Below are positions 35,356 to 45,736 of a stretch of 64,000 bases of DNA, piece by piece. How positions within the stretch are numbered: position 1 is the stretch's first letter; each line of letters opens with the position of its first letter. The translations under genes were made by a program, and so were the position numbers. The notes below the pieces were generated by a model. That model was given only the letters and a program-made list of their open reading frames with translations. It made no database searches and was not told where the DNA came from. The DNA comes from Poronia punctata (taxonomy: Eukaryota; Ascomycota; Sordariomycetes; Xylariales; Xylariaceae), in contig MU401458.1 in assembly GCA_022579005.1 (NCBI GenBank), positions 1 to 64,000 on the forward strand, read 5' to 3'.

Positions 35356-37024
35356 TTAGGCCACTTCCAATGCTTCGTCCGGCAAGGCAAAGCTGTCCTC
35401 GTCCGAAAACTGCAAGGGCAAACCATTGACATCAACCTCAGCATCAACCTCAGCATCAACCTCAGCATCAACCTCGGCATCAACCTCACCATCAGCCACA
35501 AGATCACCATCGGTAGCCACAAGACCACCATCAGTAGCCACAAGGTCAACACCGTGATCAACATCAGGAGCAGCCACAAGAGCAACATCATCACCATCAC
35601 CATCACCATCAGCGACCTCGACATCGAAGTCCTCGCTCTCGTTTTCGTTCTCGCTCTCGCTGCCGTTCTCGCCGGCCTCGAATATTGACGGGAATATAAC
35701 TCGTCCCTTCCACTCCCTGTCCTCGTCCTCGGCTGTGGCTAAGCGAGCCGGGATGATGGTCCTCTCCGAGTTTTCCGACGCCATCGATAGCACGGTTTCA
35801 GGCCGAGGAGCAGTCTTTGCCCCGGTCGTGTAGGTGGCCAGGGACGAGACACTTCTCACCCTGTCCCCTTTCGCGAGGATCGATGGGGTCGCCCGGCTTT
35901 TGTTGAAGCCTATAGTCGATCGTGGTCTAGCCTCTAGTGCAGCGGCGGACTTCTCGGGGATAGGAGGTTGCGCGCTTGCCGGTCTAGGAGCACCAGTGAT
36001 GATCCTACTAGAGCTTGGCAGGGCTATTGAAGCCGACTTCTTGTGTAAAGGATTCGTGGGTCCATCTGGAGGCTGGGCCACCCTTCTCTCCCAATATTTA
36101 GTAGTAGTCTCTTCCATCGACAACGCCTGCGCTGCATTCCGAGAGCTGACAGTCGATAATGCCCTTCGGGTGGTAGGTAGCTTAGATGTTGACATCGACC
36201 TCCTTGGGATCGCGGGATTTCGTATCGAGCCCGGCTTCGGCTTGGGTTTTGATTCCGGACTACTGATAGCGACCTCTTCATCGATTTTTTCTTCGATGGG
36301 TTCCGGGTCACGTCTGGGTATCCTTTTGACGTCATTCACACTTTTGCTACGATAGTATCCGTGATAGCCCCTCAGTAGGTTTTCCGGCCTCAGGGGATCA
36401 AAAGTGACAAGACCATCGGGGAAAACATCCGAGTCGAACGGGAGTTCCTTCGGTCTAGGCGGACAGTACTCGACGTCCACCACCTCCGGCTTACCCTTTC
36501 TCCCGTCGTGGATCTGTAGCTTGTGTAGCTCGGCCTGCACCAGGTTCTTTGCTCGTCGCATGTCTCTCTTTTGCTGCGTCCGTTGAGTCCTGATCTGCGA
36601 GTTCCGATACGCCACTGAGAGCGGGGCGGAGGAGCCCTCGATCTTGCTGCCGACATCTTTCTTGACGTTGACCGTCTGCTGCAGTGCCTTGGCTTTCGCA
36701 TTTGTCGTCTTGTTGCCGAGGATAGCACGCGATTGAGGCCCTGTATTGAATAAATTTTCTTTTAGCATATATTCCTTCTCTGGTCTTGTGCTTTGTGATG
36801 GGATTGAACTTACCGGCCATAGGAGTGGCCGCAATGGATTTCTCTCCATTCTTCCCCCCCTTGACTGTCAACAGACGACTGGTATTCTCGTCGTTCAAGG
36901 GGACTTTGAGAGGCGTCTTTCCGAAGCCCGCGCCCGGCGTCTTCGTCTGGCCTTGCTGTGCCTTGAGAGCAGCGCCATGACGTTGCCGAAAGGCCAAGTT
37001 TTCTTGGTCGCGAGCCGCGAACAT
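35356..37024 (-). CDS. Acidic-tailed disordered protein, unknown (possibly securin-like)
   Basis: Two exons on the minus strand (36814-37024 and 35356-36740; 73-nt intron) give 531 residues. The N-terminus reads MFAARDQENLAFRQRHG and then KTPLKVPLNDENTSRLLTV, a block I associate with conserved fungal hypotheticals; the RxxL-like and DEN motifs there recall destruction-box regions of securins, but this is weak. The middle is basic, Ser/Pro-rich and disordered, with a conserved-looking EYCPPRPKELPFDSDVFP. The C-terminus is strongly acidic, with repeats of EVDA and of a LVATDG unit. There is no enzyme motif or membrane span. I do not assign a function. The exon join (ATG GCC G|GG CCT CAA) is in phase. 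Confidence 0.8.
35431..35490. repeat. 12-bp coding minisatellite (EVDA repeats)
   Basis: About five tandem copies of ATCAACCTCAGC (top strand), nearly identical at the DNA level, encode repeated Glu-Val-Asp-Ala in the acidic tail of the minus-strand gene. A second, less regular coding repeat (LVATDG units) follows at about 35500-35555. Confidence 0.9.
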
Positions 37025-38375
37025 TTTTGGATTTAGGTAGTAGAAGTAGTTGAGGGCGATGGTACAAACAAATAATGGGCTCGCCTTAAAAAAATACTAG
37101 CACCTCCCCCCCTTCATCAAAGAGTATCAGATGAAGAGATTCAAGTAGTATCTTTCGAGAAACTTACTCGTAATACTCCCAGATCGTGATTGGACCAATC
37201 GGTGATAGCTTCTCGTAGTTTTGCGAATAGTTACAAAATAGAGTGGCTGGGCAACAAATCAGATTGTGTTGAGTTGAGAGGTTGAGTTTCTCGAATGTTT
37301 ATCGCTTTCCCTTTACGTACAGTTCAAAGTTGGCCTAGCAACTCTCGGTAGTCCAATCAAATATTTGTGGGGCGAAACCAGAGTGACCTGGGTGCCGGGT
37401 AGGTAGCCTTGCATCGTGCACCAATAGACCTACGAGTACAAGCTGTCGCATACATATTAATTTCTCTGTCGCTTGTAACTGTGCCTGTAATCTTGTCGGA
37501 TGCATGCGTCGATGGCTTCGCCGATAGGCAGGTACTGTACAATTAAACACACTACATAATGTCTACCGGGCGCTTCTACCTCTCTTTGTTGATCGAATAG
37601 CATAGATTTCCAGGACTATGGCCTACAAAATACCATGAAGTTCTATGGGTGTCCATAATCGGTATAGACCACGTATTATCTCATCTTGCATTATCTCTAG
37701 GTATGTACTCTAGGTACTTACTCGTACATACACGTACATTAAGGCACCAGTACCTATAACGTGCAGTGGTACATCTCGGTAGAAACACACCGTACGTCGT
37801 ATGCAGACCAGAAGCACATCTGCTTTGAGATGACGATTGCGCCTAATCATACGTACCGTTGTAGCTACCCTCCCTTAAGCATCACCTGGCAACCCCACAT
37901 AGTTGGTACGGACTTGGATAGGGGCTGTAGACAAAGCTGGAAGTAATCAAATGTGGTCAGCTTCTACAGGTTGCAGGCACATTTTCAGTGGCTCTATTCA
38001 GTGAGCTATTCCCTATCCTTGCTGCCTGTGAGCCTGTTAGGCACCCTAGAAGGCATTCTATTCCCCAACAGACCTCAGACCCCCATCAGAAGGTGCTCGA
38101 GGCGGGGCGGTTACAACTTACGGGTGAGCCCCCCCCTCTTCACCACATGAAATTCCACTGTATCGATCCAGTCGATCAATCAACCTCATATTTATTGTCC
38201 CTTCCTTTATTAGTACTCCTGACTACCCTCGACCTGCTTTTTTGTTAACCTTTTGCTCCATTCATAAAGCTGTCCACCGCCCCGTCTTTCTTCTAACATC
38301 GTCCGCCTTCCCGTCCAAACCTCGATTTCCTAGCAACTCGAATTCTCACATACGCCAGACCTTTCAGCCTGCAAC
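37025..38375. other. Divergent promoter region upstream of tropomyosin
   Basis: Octamers at 37165, 37431 and 37719. Frames are short and without family resemblance. The last ~150 bases before 38376 are pyrimidine-rich leader sequence. Confidence 0.6.
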
Positions 38376-39168
38376 ATGGATCGCATCAAGGAGGTGAGCT
38401 ACCAATTCTCCTACTCCCCTTTTTTACCCCACCATGGCAGCGACCGTCGCCATTATCAACGCTGCGAGTAACAATTACTGCCCATGTTTCAGCCTATTTG
38501 CCTCATGATCGCAACCGACGACGTCGCATATTCTCCCATGGCTACTGCTCTTCGTCGTCTGCCGGTTATATCACATGCATGATTACGCATACTAATTATG
38601 ACTGTCACCTGCAGCGCATGAACCAGCTTCGTCTGGAAGCTGACGAGTCTGCCGCCAAAGTTGAAGAGCTACAGGCCAAGATCAAGGCCCTGGAGCAGGA
38701 GAACCTCGCCAAGGAGCAAGAAATCACCTCCCTCACGCACAAGAACGGTCTTCTCGAGGCCGAGAACGAGAAGTTGGATACTTCCGTCAAGGATCTGAAG
38801 AAGACGGCAGATGATACTCTACAACATGGTACGCAAAATGAGACCCTGCAACGGAGACTTCAGCTGCTCGAGGAGGAGGCCGAGCAGGCTGATAAGACCC
38901 TTCGTGAAACAAATGAGAAGTAAGTAATTCCCCGATTCATCTCAACTACCTAGTGAACGGTCCGAACTTGGGCAGGTGACTAACTACATGCGCCGTGCTA
39001 CACAGGCTTCGCCAAACTGACGTAAAAGCCGGTCACTTTGAACGCAAGGTGCAAGCCCTCGAGGTCGAACGGGACCAGTGGGAGAGCAAATACGAAGAGA
39101 TGGCCAAGAAACACCAACAGCTCCAGAAGGAGCTGGACGACCTACAAGTCGAGATCGGCAACATTTAA
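38376..39168 (+). CDS. TPM1: Tropomyosin
   Basis: Three exons: 38376-38393 (18 nt, MDRIKE), 38615-38919 and 39006-39168; 161 residues, the usual length of fungal tropomyosin. The whole protein is a heptad-repeat coiled coil (MDRIKERMNQLRLEADES, then KVEELQAKIKALEQENLAKE and ending ELDDLQVEIGNI). It stabilises formin-made actin cables for polarised growth and cytokinesis. The 221-nt first intron is long for this window. The short first exon is fixed by the very conserved N-terminus and by the in-phase join GAG|CGC. Confidence 0.94.
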
Positions 39169-39550
39169 ATACCCTCCGTGACGTGATGGCACCATATCGC
39201 AGGAAAGGGCGAAGGGGTAGAGAGCACGGGTTAGGTGCGACATGGGACGACGCTGTTGATCTGTTAGGAGGCGGGCGGCTTCTACCTCGACGACGCTTGT
39301 TATATCGACCTACCCAGGAAGGGATGTATAGTTGTTCGACTAGCTTTGGTTGTCGTATTCTATTTTGGCGGAAGGCAATTCCGAGCAATTGTGGAATGGC
39401 GGATTCGACAAGACATACAGTTAATGCGAGACCTGGTCTGTCTCCCTCCCCTTCTACAGAGCAGTCTCATCTATGCACTCGGAGTTCTTGCGACGTATAG
39501 AACATACCTATAAAGTGAGATCTCGGGATGACGAATCCAATGCTTCAACT
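39169..39550. other. Short convergent 3' region
   Basis: 382 bases between tropomyosin (+) and RRP17 (-). Open frames here are chance. Nothing else seen. Confidence 0.7.
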
Positions 39551-40298
39551 TTACTCCTTAGGCTTCCTTCTATTTTTGGCTTTCTGCTTGATGTTTGTAA
39601 TCTGCCTTTCCAACTTGGTCTCGTACCTGAACTTTTGCTTCTTCTTTTTCTTGACATGCTGGTCTTTGCTACTTTTCTTCTCCGGTTGCGCCTGAGTGAC
39701 TTGTTCTCTCAGCGTCTCTTCATTTTCCGATTCATCTTCTGGCCGAGAACTAGTCAACCCGTCCTTGGAAACATTGACGGATTCCACAGTTACGGTGGTA
39801 TAGCGATCCTCGTCAACATACTCCTCTTCGTGATCTACCAGATCCGGCTCCGCTGGTACATCCTGGAACCCGCCCCATTCTTCGGCCGCGTCCTCGGCAG
39901 ACGAATCGTCCTCATCGCTGTCTATATAGCCGGCCTGTGAGGCCTTCTTGAGCGCATCGTGGACACTCTGAACATGATTTTCGACTTCTTTCTTGCGTTC
40001 CTCGCGTATCTGTTGTTGTCCAGCGGTGTTAGTATATTATGTATTTCGTTTTCCGTCCTGCCTTGGGGGCGAGAAAACCCGGCCGTACCTGTTTTCTAGC
40101 TATGATCTTGTCCTCTCGAGCCTGCTTGGCAGCTTGTTCCTGTGCAAATTTGACTCGCTGCAGTTTGCGCTTATGAAAGCCCGTCAGGTACTCGACGCGC
40201 GCCGTTTCGTCGAACTTGATCTCCTCGATGTTATGGTGACGCTTGCGTTTCTTGGACGGTGGCGCTAGTAGCTTCTTGGGACGTGGGCGAGCGAACAT
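39551..40298 (-). CDS. RRP17: Ribosomal RNA-processing protein 17 (Nop25 family)
   Basis: Two exons on the minus strand (40089-40298 and 39551-40009; 79-nt intron with GTACGG donor) give 222 residues. The N-terminus holds the Rrp17/Nop25 signature: KKRKRHHNIEEIKFDETARV, then EYLTGFHKRKLQRVKFAQEQ and a Lys/Arg/Glu helix. The middle is acidic (SDEDDSSAEDAAEEWGGF) and the C-terminus very basic (KKKKKQKFRYETKLERQ), as in nucleolar proteins. Yeast Rrp17 is a nuclear 5'-3' exonuclease in late 60S pre-rRNA processing. The gene is divergent from BIG1, with about 560 bases between starts. Confidence 0.92.
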
Positions 40299-40861
40299 GA
40301 TGGTTTCTTTCTTTCTTTCTTTCTGTGATTTACTGATTGGTATTATTTATTTTGTAGTGTTTCTTTGAAAGGATGGTTACTGGAAACAGTCTGATGTTGC
40401 TTGATGAATTCGGCCTTTGGGGAATTTTTAGATGTCTCCCCCTGTCATTATTAGCAGGGTACATGCAGTTGTAAGCACTGATAAGGTACGATAAAAACGT
40501 ATCTCCTTGAGAATGCCAGCAATGATTATGTAGGCTCGAACCCCGCTAAAGGGCCGGTCAAATTAGGGGTTGGAGCAAGGGTTAAGGCGCCACGGGCAGG
40601 GGCACTTGGGGCACTTTTACAAGTGGATCTAGACGTCCGTTTCGCCAGCCAATTCAGTCCTGCTGAGGCTGAACTACGTATGCACGGCAGTAGGGAGCTA
40701 CTCGTAGGTTTAGTCTAGTCTGGTCAACTCCATTGTTGAACAATGAGGCTACAACAATCAAGTTGCTAGCTCTGTAGTCAAGCCCTCATATTCGCACCAT
40801 CATCGTGATTGAATAACACGAAAGACACGGTATTGCAAAGGTGGCCATATAAAGGAGAGCG
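40299..40861. other. Divergent promoter region RRP17 / BIG1
   Basis: Shared upstream region of two divergently transcribed genes. Holds the TTTC run next to RRP17 and one octamer at 40699. No frame supported. Confidence 0.65.
40303..40324. repeat. (TTTC)n microsatellite
   Basis: About five TTTC units immediately upstream of the RRP17 start codon (gene on minus strand), so in its leader. Confidence 0.85.
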
Positions 40862-42058
40862 ATGCGTCCCTCGGTAACTGCGGCTATCGCAGGCTTCTGC
40901 GCGTCGGCGCATGCATTCTCAGACTCGTCACCCTTCATCCTCTTCTCAACCGCCAAGTATGTTTCCCCGTGAACTGGAAGCAGAAATGAAAAAAGCCATG
41001 AGCCAAGTGCATACAAATGCTGACCACCAAACTCTTTTCTAGGCTCTCCGAACCGACAAGTCAAGACCAATTACAGTCTAGCTCAAGAGTTGTTGAATCG
41101 ACGAAACAGCTCCTCTCTTCCTGCCCGACAGCCCACTACCTCTTCGTCTCTCAGCCGAATCTGAATGCAGCTCATCTGAGCTCCGCTGCGGCGGTACCGA
41201 AACTCAGCGGCTCCATCGACCGCGCCCTAAGCACCTACAGCATCGCCGAGGTCGCAGGCGAGCTCGACCTGGTGTCTATCGCTGACTATGTTCGGGAGAC
41301 GTGCGGACTACCTCGCTCCGCTATCGACGAGATCACTCTCCCGCCCGTACCATCGCCCGCGGCGGATAGTGCCAGGACGTTACAAGAAAATGGTTAGAGT
41401 TCCCAGTAACACAGCTTGTTCCTCTTGGATTATCATACTCGGGGTGGTAACTCGAGGGGGCTATAGGCAAGCCGTCGTATTCGATATCATCTTTGCTAAC
41501 TTGTGTCGAAAATGGATAGACAGCCAACTAGGTGCGATTCTTGAGCAGTACATGGCTGTGGCGGAGGATTCGTACACTGTCATCTACGCCGGTGGACCAA
41601 GAACGGAGACGCTACAGACCTATACACCTGAGTTCACTGGCAGCGGTGTCGGCCAGTCCGAGCTCAAGCGCCAGCTACATACCGTCAACCGAAGCAAGAG
41701 ACAAGAAAAGGACGATAGGAAGCTGTCTCTATTTGACAAGTACCAGTTCTTCACCCCAGGTCAGCCTTACCATTTATTCGCCCTTATTTATTTTCCGACT
41801 TGGATTTGATCACCCACTTCGTTCTGCTGTGCAGTTCTGGCCTTTCTTTGTGCACTACTCCCAAATACATCGGTCTGGGTTATCGAGACAGAAGGAGGCT
41901 AACAATACTTCCATACAGGTATCTTTATGGCATTGATTGCTCTGATCATCTTAATGTCCATCCTTTACGTGGGTATCTCGGCTGTGGCCAGTCTCCAGGT
42001 ACCATATGGTGCTTTCGAGAAGGATATGGGACCGGCTGCCCAGAAGAAGCAGCAATAA
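40862..42058 (+). CDS. BIG1: BIG1 family ER membrane protein (cell-wall glucan / V-ATPase assembly)
   Basis: Four exons (40862-40956, 41043-41392, 41520-41759, 41919-42058) give 274 residues. A short signal peptide (MRPSVTAAIAGFCASAHA) is followed by a lumenal domain that begins FSDSSPFILFSTAK, as in BIG1 and the related V-ATPase accessory Voa1/S1 proteins. Near the C-terminus is one membrane span (GIFMALIALIILMSILYVGI), followed by the family-typical tail SLQVPYGAFEKDMGPAAQKK. Yeast Big1 resides in the ER and is needed for beta-1,6-glucan; Voa1 helps assemble the V-ATPase. Sequence cannot separate the two, but the tail favours the BIG1 name used in filamentous fungi. Donor of intron 2 is an unusual GTTAGA, yet all joins are in phase. 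Confidence 0.9.
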
Positions 42059-42700
42059 ATGGCTAATACATAAACGCCCCTGTCTGACTCTGCCCCCCTA
42101 TGTTCAAGGGAATGTCAGGTGGAGGAACACATGATATATTTGAGCAAGTGTACGAGTCTTCTGTCGTCATGGAGTTTGGACTCATGGTTTTGGCATAGGG
42201 GCTTAGAGCGCTCCGGGTAATACACTATATCTTTTATCATCATTGGAGGAGGAACGCTTGTGTGTAGGGACGTGATAATAAGAATTTGGATCATTATAAA
42301 TTCATAAGCAAGGACTTCAAGGCGTCCATTGTTGGGCTTTGCTGGTTGATGAATTGTAGTTTGCTGTATTTGTAAACCCAGGAGCCAGCCGTCTGTAGTC
42401 GATCCCATGCCGTCCCAGTTCACATTTTATCGATCATGCCCATCGTATTCCACCCCCCCCTTCCCCATGATTTTCCGTACCCGCGCCCCCGCCTTTTGCC
42501 TCCTAGGTAGTTTTGATTCCTTGATGCCCTGCCTGCCTGCCTGCCTTCCATCGAACCGTCGCCAAGATGATAAAGAGACATACGGCGAGAAAAGCGTCTT
42601 CCGGCCTCCATTTTCCCGTTCCATTTTTCCCCGGGTGTTTGTTTCGACAAGCTGTTTAACCCCTCGCAGTCATGATAAGTAAGTTCGTTTTCCCTCGCTC

Positions 42701-42726
42701 TTCCCTTCCCTTCCCTTCCCTTCCCC
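42701..42726. repeat. (TTCCC)n microsatellite
   Basis: About five pentanucleotide units, first of a cluster of simple repeats. Confidence 0.9.
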
Positions 42727-42781
42727 ATCCCGCGTCTTGATGGGTGTGTATTTCTCCCCCAGCTCCCTTTTCGTTTTCCTC

Positions 42782-42782
42782 C

Positions 42783-42817
<35 letters not shown>

Positions 42818-42820
42818 TCC
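42782..42820. repeat. (TTTC)n microsatellite
   Basis: About nine TTTC units, followed by GAAAGTAAG units of related composition to about 42865. Confidence 0.9.
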
Positions 42821-43051
42821 TTTCACACCACCCAGAAAGTAAGGAAAGTAAGGAAAGAAGGAAAGCCCCTGCGTCCCCTTTGGAAAAGTGAAAAGAAAAA
42901 AAACGCCCCGGCACGGTACCGTACGATACGAAAACGGGACTGGATGTGTTAGGTACCTTAGGTACCATGGGGGGTGGGGGAAGTGGGAAAAAACCTCGCT
43001 CTCTCCTCTCCTCTCCTCCTCCTCCCGCCCTAAAAAAATGTCGGACAAGAC

Positions 43052-43094
43052 TAGGTACCTACCTAGGTAGGTAGGTAGGTAGGTAGGTAGGTTA
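43052..43094. repeat. (TAGG)n microsatellite at the TRM112 stop codon
   Basis: GGTACCTACCTAGG followed by about eight TAGG units, ending three bases from the TRM112 stop codon, so within its 3' untranslated region. Confidence 0.9.
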
Positions 43095-43096
43095 CC

Positions 43097-43557
43097 CTAG
43101 ACGAGATGACTAGGAAGCAAGAAATTCGCAATCCCCTCCCGAACAGCATATTCATGCCCACAACTCCCACAGACCAACTTCCCCTCGACCATCTGCGTCT
43201 CGAGAAGGAGACTATGCAGATCTTTCAGGGTCTTTCCGTCTGCGCGGAGGGTTTCGGTTGTTGGGGGTGTGGATGGGAGGGCTGGGAAGCCGAGCTTTTT
43301 TTTTTTTTTGTTAGACATTAATACCGAATTAGGTACTTACTTGCGGGAAAAGAAGGGAAGGGGAGTGTTACCTCTGTAGCAGTTGTACATAATGCTGTCC
43401 AATCTACGCGAGACATTATGTTGACTAAAAAGTCCTCGTTGAGTTCGATTTCATCTTGGACGAGTTCGGCGTCTTTGGGGTGGAGGGGGTACGAGTCTGA
43501 TGAGGTCTTGCACGTCTTGACGGCGCATTGGAGGAAGTTGAGGCTGAGGACTTTCAT
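43097..43557 (-). CDS. TRM112: Multifunctional methyltransferase subunit Trm112
   Basis: Two exons on the minus strand (43372-43557 and 43097-43294; 77-nt intron) give 127 residues. The N-terminus MKVLSLNFLQCAVKTCKTSS with two Cys and the C-terminal KLVCGSCGHEYAVREGIANF with two more Cys form the zinc site; the tail GIANFLLPSHL is diagnostic. Trm112 activates several methyltransferases acting on tRNA (Trm9, Trm11), rRNA (Bud23) and release factor eRF1 (Mtq2). The 3' splice site is odd: a run of 14 A directly precedes the final G, in place of a pyrimidine tract. The join restores ATELGFPALPSTPP in phase. Confidence 0.95.
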
Positions 43558-43991
43558 TTTTCCAATGGTCTTTGGGGGATTCTGGTTTTTTATATATAAT
43601 CTTGATTTGGGTTGTGTTTTTCAGCTGATCAGGCAAATTATTTGAGAAGTTGTATGTAGGTCGTTCACAGAATGTCGAGTTGAAGTGAAAGTGAAAGTGA
43701 AAGTGAAAGTGGGATGAGGGATGAGATCAATGCGAATAAAATTTTGGTGGAGCTTGCTGAATAGCCTCAAAATTTGCCAAACATCTGTAAAATCCTGTCC
43801 AGATGTCCACCACACACCCAATAAACCATGCTATATAACATTTCCCTATTCCAGCTAGATAGCAACGGACATCTTCCATTTTACAAATTGATAATACACA
43901 ACACACAGTTTCAGCATCATGCATTTACTCTGTCCAGATAAATCACCTGTTACACGCTCGTTTTTTCGTTTTCTCTTTATCGCACGTGCGA
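43558..43991. other. TRM112 upstream region
   Basis: Contains a (GTGAAA)n tract at 43686-43711 and the presumed TRM112 promoter; the left end of the possible cyclophilin alternative exon begins at 43992. No other gene seen. Confidence 0.6.
43686..43711. repeat. (GTGAAA)n microsatellite
   Basis: About four hexamer units in the presumed TRM112 promoter. Confidence 0.85.
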
Positions 43992-44209
43992 CTACGACAT
44001 AACTTTCCCATATCTTGTCGCGGTCTGGTCCCTGCGCTGCGCCCAACGGACGTAGAATGCAACAGCACCGAGCACGATGAAAAACAGAAGACCCTTTTGC
44101 AGGGTGGACCATCCCTCCTCGACTGGCTCATCCACTGCAGGGGAGCCTTTTACGTCGTCCAGATCGTCCGGGATAGCCCCTGGGGCCCATCCGGCCGTTC
44201 CCGAGAGAC
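43992..44209 (-). CDS. Candidate alternative last exon of cyclophilin B (membrane anchor)
   Basis: A 218-nt exon preceded by a good 3' splice site (CTACTCATCCTCCCAG) and open to a stop at 43992. Joined to the GTATCC donor at 44444 (intron 44210-44444, 235 nt), it stays in phase and gives a 275-residue protein ending in a new tail: GLSGTAGWAPGAIPDDLDD, then one membrane span (GLLFFIVLGAVAFYVRWAQR) and a short basic end. The exon has no ATG of its own, which argues against a separate gene. Coding character is clear, but that both forms are made is an inference. Confidence 0.6.
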
Positions 44210-44260
44210 CTGGGAGGATGAGTAGATCACGTATCAGCAAAAGTAGACCATCATCAGGAA

Positions 44261-44281
44261 CGAGCGAGCGAGCGAGCGAGC
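44261..44281. repeat. (CGAG)n microsatellite
   Basis: About five CGAG units inside the optional cyclophilin intron. Confidence 0.85.
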
Positions 44282-44424
44282 AAACAATTGCAAGGGACGG
44301 ACGAGTATTTCATGACGACATTTCTCAGTTCTTCTTCGATTTTGTTGCCTCTATGAACCACCAAGGAAATTGGGAGGAAGGTACATGAGTGCATGTGCAT
44401 TGTGCATGATTGTGTTGTTTGCTT

Positions 44425-45212
44425 TTATAGTTCCACGTGGATACCTTCGGGTGGCACCTCCAACTCGCCACTGTCTGCAATCTTGACCGTGTCGAAGGGT
44501 TTGTCACCCGGAACCTGGGTCTTGACGTTCTCAATCTTGGTCACAATGTCCATGCCCTCTAGAACCTCGCCGAATACGACGTGACGGCCATCGAGCCACC
44601 TGTAGTAGTTCATATTAGTTCAACCATCATTGGTACTTCGAGTGCTGATATTGATTTATATGTCGCTACGAGCTGGGAGCATAGGGCTGTGACTCACGAG
44701 GTGACGACGGTGGTGATGAAGAATTGGGAGCCATTGGTATCCTTTCCAGCGTTGGCCATGGACAATAGACCAGGCTTCGTGTGCTTTAGCTTGAAGTTCT
44801 CGTCCGCGAACTTCTCACCGTAGACTAGCAAGATCATGTTAGCGTCTCTTTCCTCGAACCCGCGTGGGATTGTAGGCTACTTACTGGACTTGCCGCCAGT
44901 GCCATCGCCCTTGGTGAAGTCACCACCCTGGATCATGAAGTTCTTGATGACACGGTGGAAGGTCGAGTCCTTGTAACCGAAACCATTCTCTCCAGTAGCA
45001 AGGGCACGGAAGTTCTCGGCAGTCTTGGGAACGGTCTTGCCGTAGAGGCCGATGACGATACGGCCTAGGTCCTCCTCGCCATGCTTGATGTCGAAGTAGA
45101 CCTTGTGGGTAATCTTGGGGCCCTTGGTCGCTTCAGCGGTCTGCGACAGCAGAAGAGCACTGAAGCTCAGCAGCAAGATAGCGCTGACAATGAGCCGGCG
45201 CAAGTTGAACAT
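44425..45212 (-). CDS. Cyclophilin B, ER peptidyl-prolyl isomerase (HVEL form)
   Basis: Three exons on the minus strand (44885-45212, 44698-44824, 44425-44599) give 209 residues. A hydrophobic signal peptide ([18 protein letters not shown]) precedes the cyclophilin fold: [20 protein letters not shown], then [18 protein letters not shown] and [12 protein letters not shown], with the catalytic Arg, Phe, Gln, Trp and His all present. The protein ends GIHVEL, an HDEL-type ER-retention signal, so it should be a soluble folding catalyst of the ER lumen. A GTATCC donor lies in the last codons (after CCC GAA G) and can join to an exon at 43992-44209 that replaces HVEL with a membrane anchor (listed separately). 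Divergent from SWS2, with about 520 bases between starts. Confidence 0.94.
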
Positions 45213-45736
45213 GATTCAGCTGGTGCCACTGGCCAATTGGGTCAAGAAAGGGTTGTATAGGGATACGATTTCTTTTGATACAGAAGAGACGACGCAACTT
45301 CTGGTATTTGAAAACAAAAAGAAGAGAGAATTCAAAGAAACGATGGGGGATGGGCGCGGCACAAATACATGGGCCGGCAGCAGCACTAGAGGACAGCGAA
45401 GCTCGAATTGAGCTATTACAGGCCCCTGTAAGGCCAGGCCACACGGCCACAGAGCTAGGTAGTTTACTGTGTCTATGCCGTAAGTTCGTTTGAGGATGCG
45501 GGGTGCATCCACACTGGCGCTTCAACTGACAGCCAGTTCCGTGAGAGGCCGCGGGTGGGTCCGTTCATATCAGCCTGATAAGGGCCGCGTTGTGGCTCGT
45601 GCATCCAAATCGGTCCAAGGTTAGCAACATCAGCTTCCGACGACATAATTGGATAAGACATCATTTGCAGATATCAAGGCCGACGACAAACACGATCGCT
45701 TTGCCTGGGCAAGTTGGTGCTGGACAACAATTCGAG
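45213..45736. other. Divergent promoter region cyclophilin B / SWS2
   Basis: Shared upstream region for an ER chaperone and a mitochondrial ribosomal protein. No frame supported; no motif I can defend. Confidence 0.6.

Larger units (their letters stand above)
42059..43096. other. Convergent 3' region rich in microsatellites
   Basis: Between BIG1 (+) and TRM112 (-). The left part holds no feature; from 42700 it is packed with simple repeats (listed separately). The long frames on both strands here are products of those repeats and not genes. Confidence 0.75.

Noticed and set aside
40530..40560. Possible tRNA T-arm (GGGTTCGA on the minus strand)
   Set aside because: The stem does not pair and the rest of a tRNA is absent.
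42420..43048. Long frames on the minus strand rich in Lys/Arg/Glu
   Set aside because: Produced by TTTC and TTCCC simple repeats.
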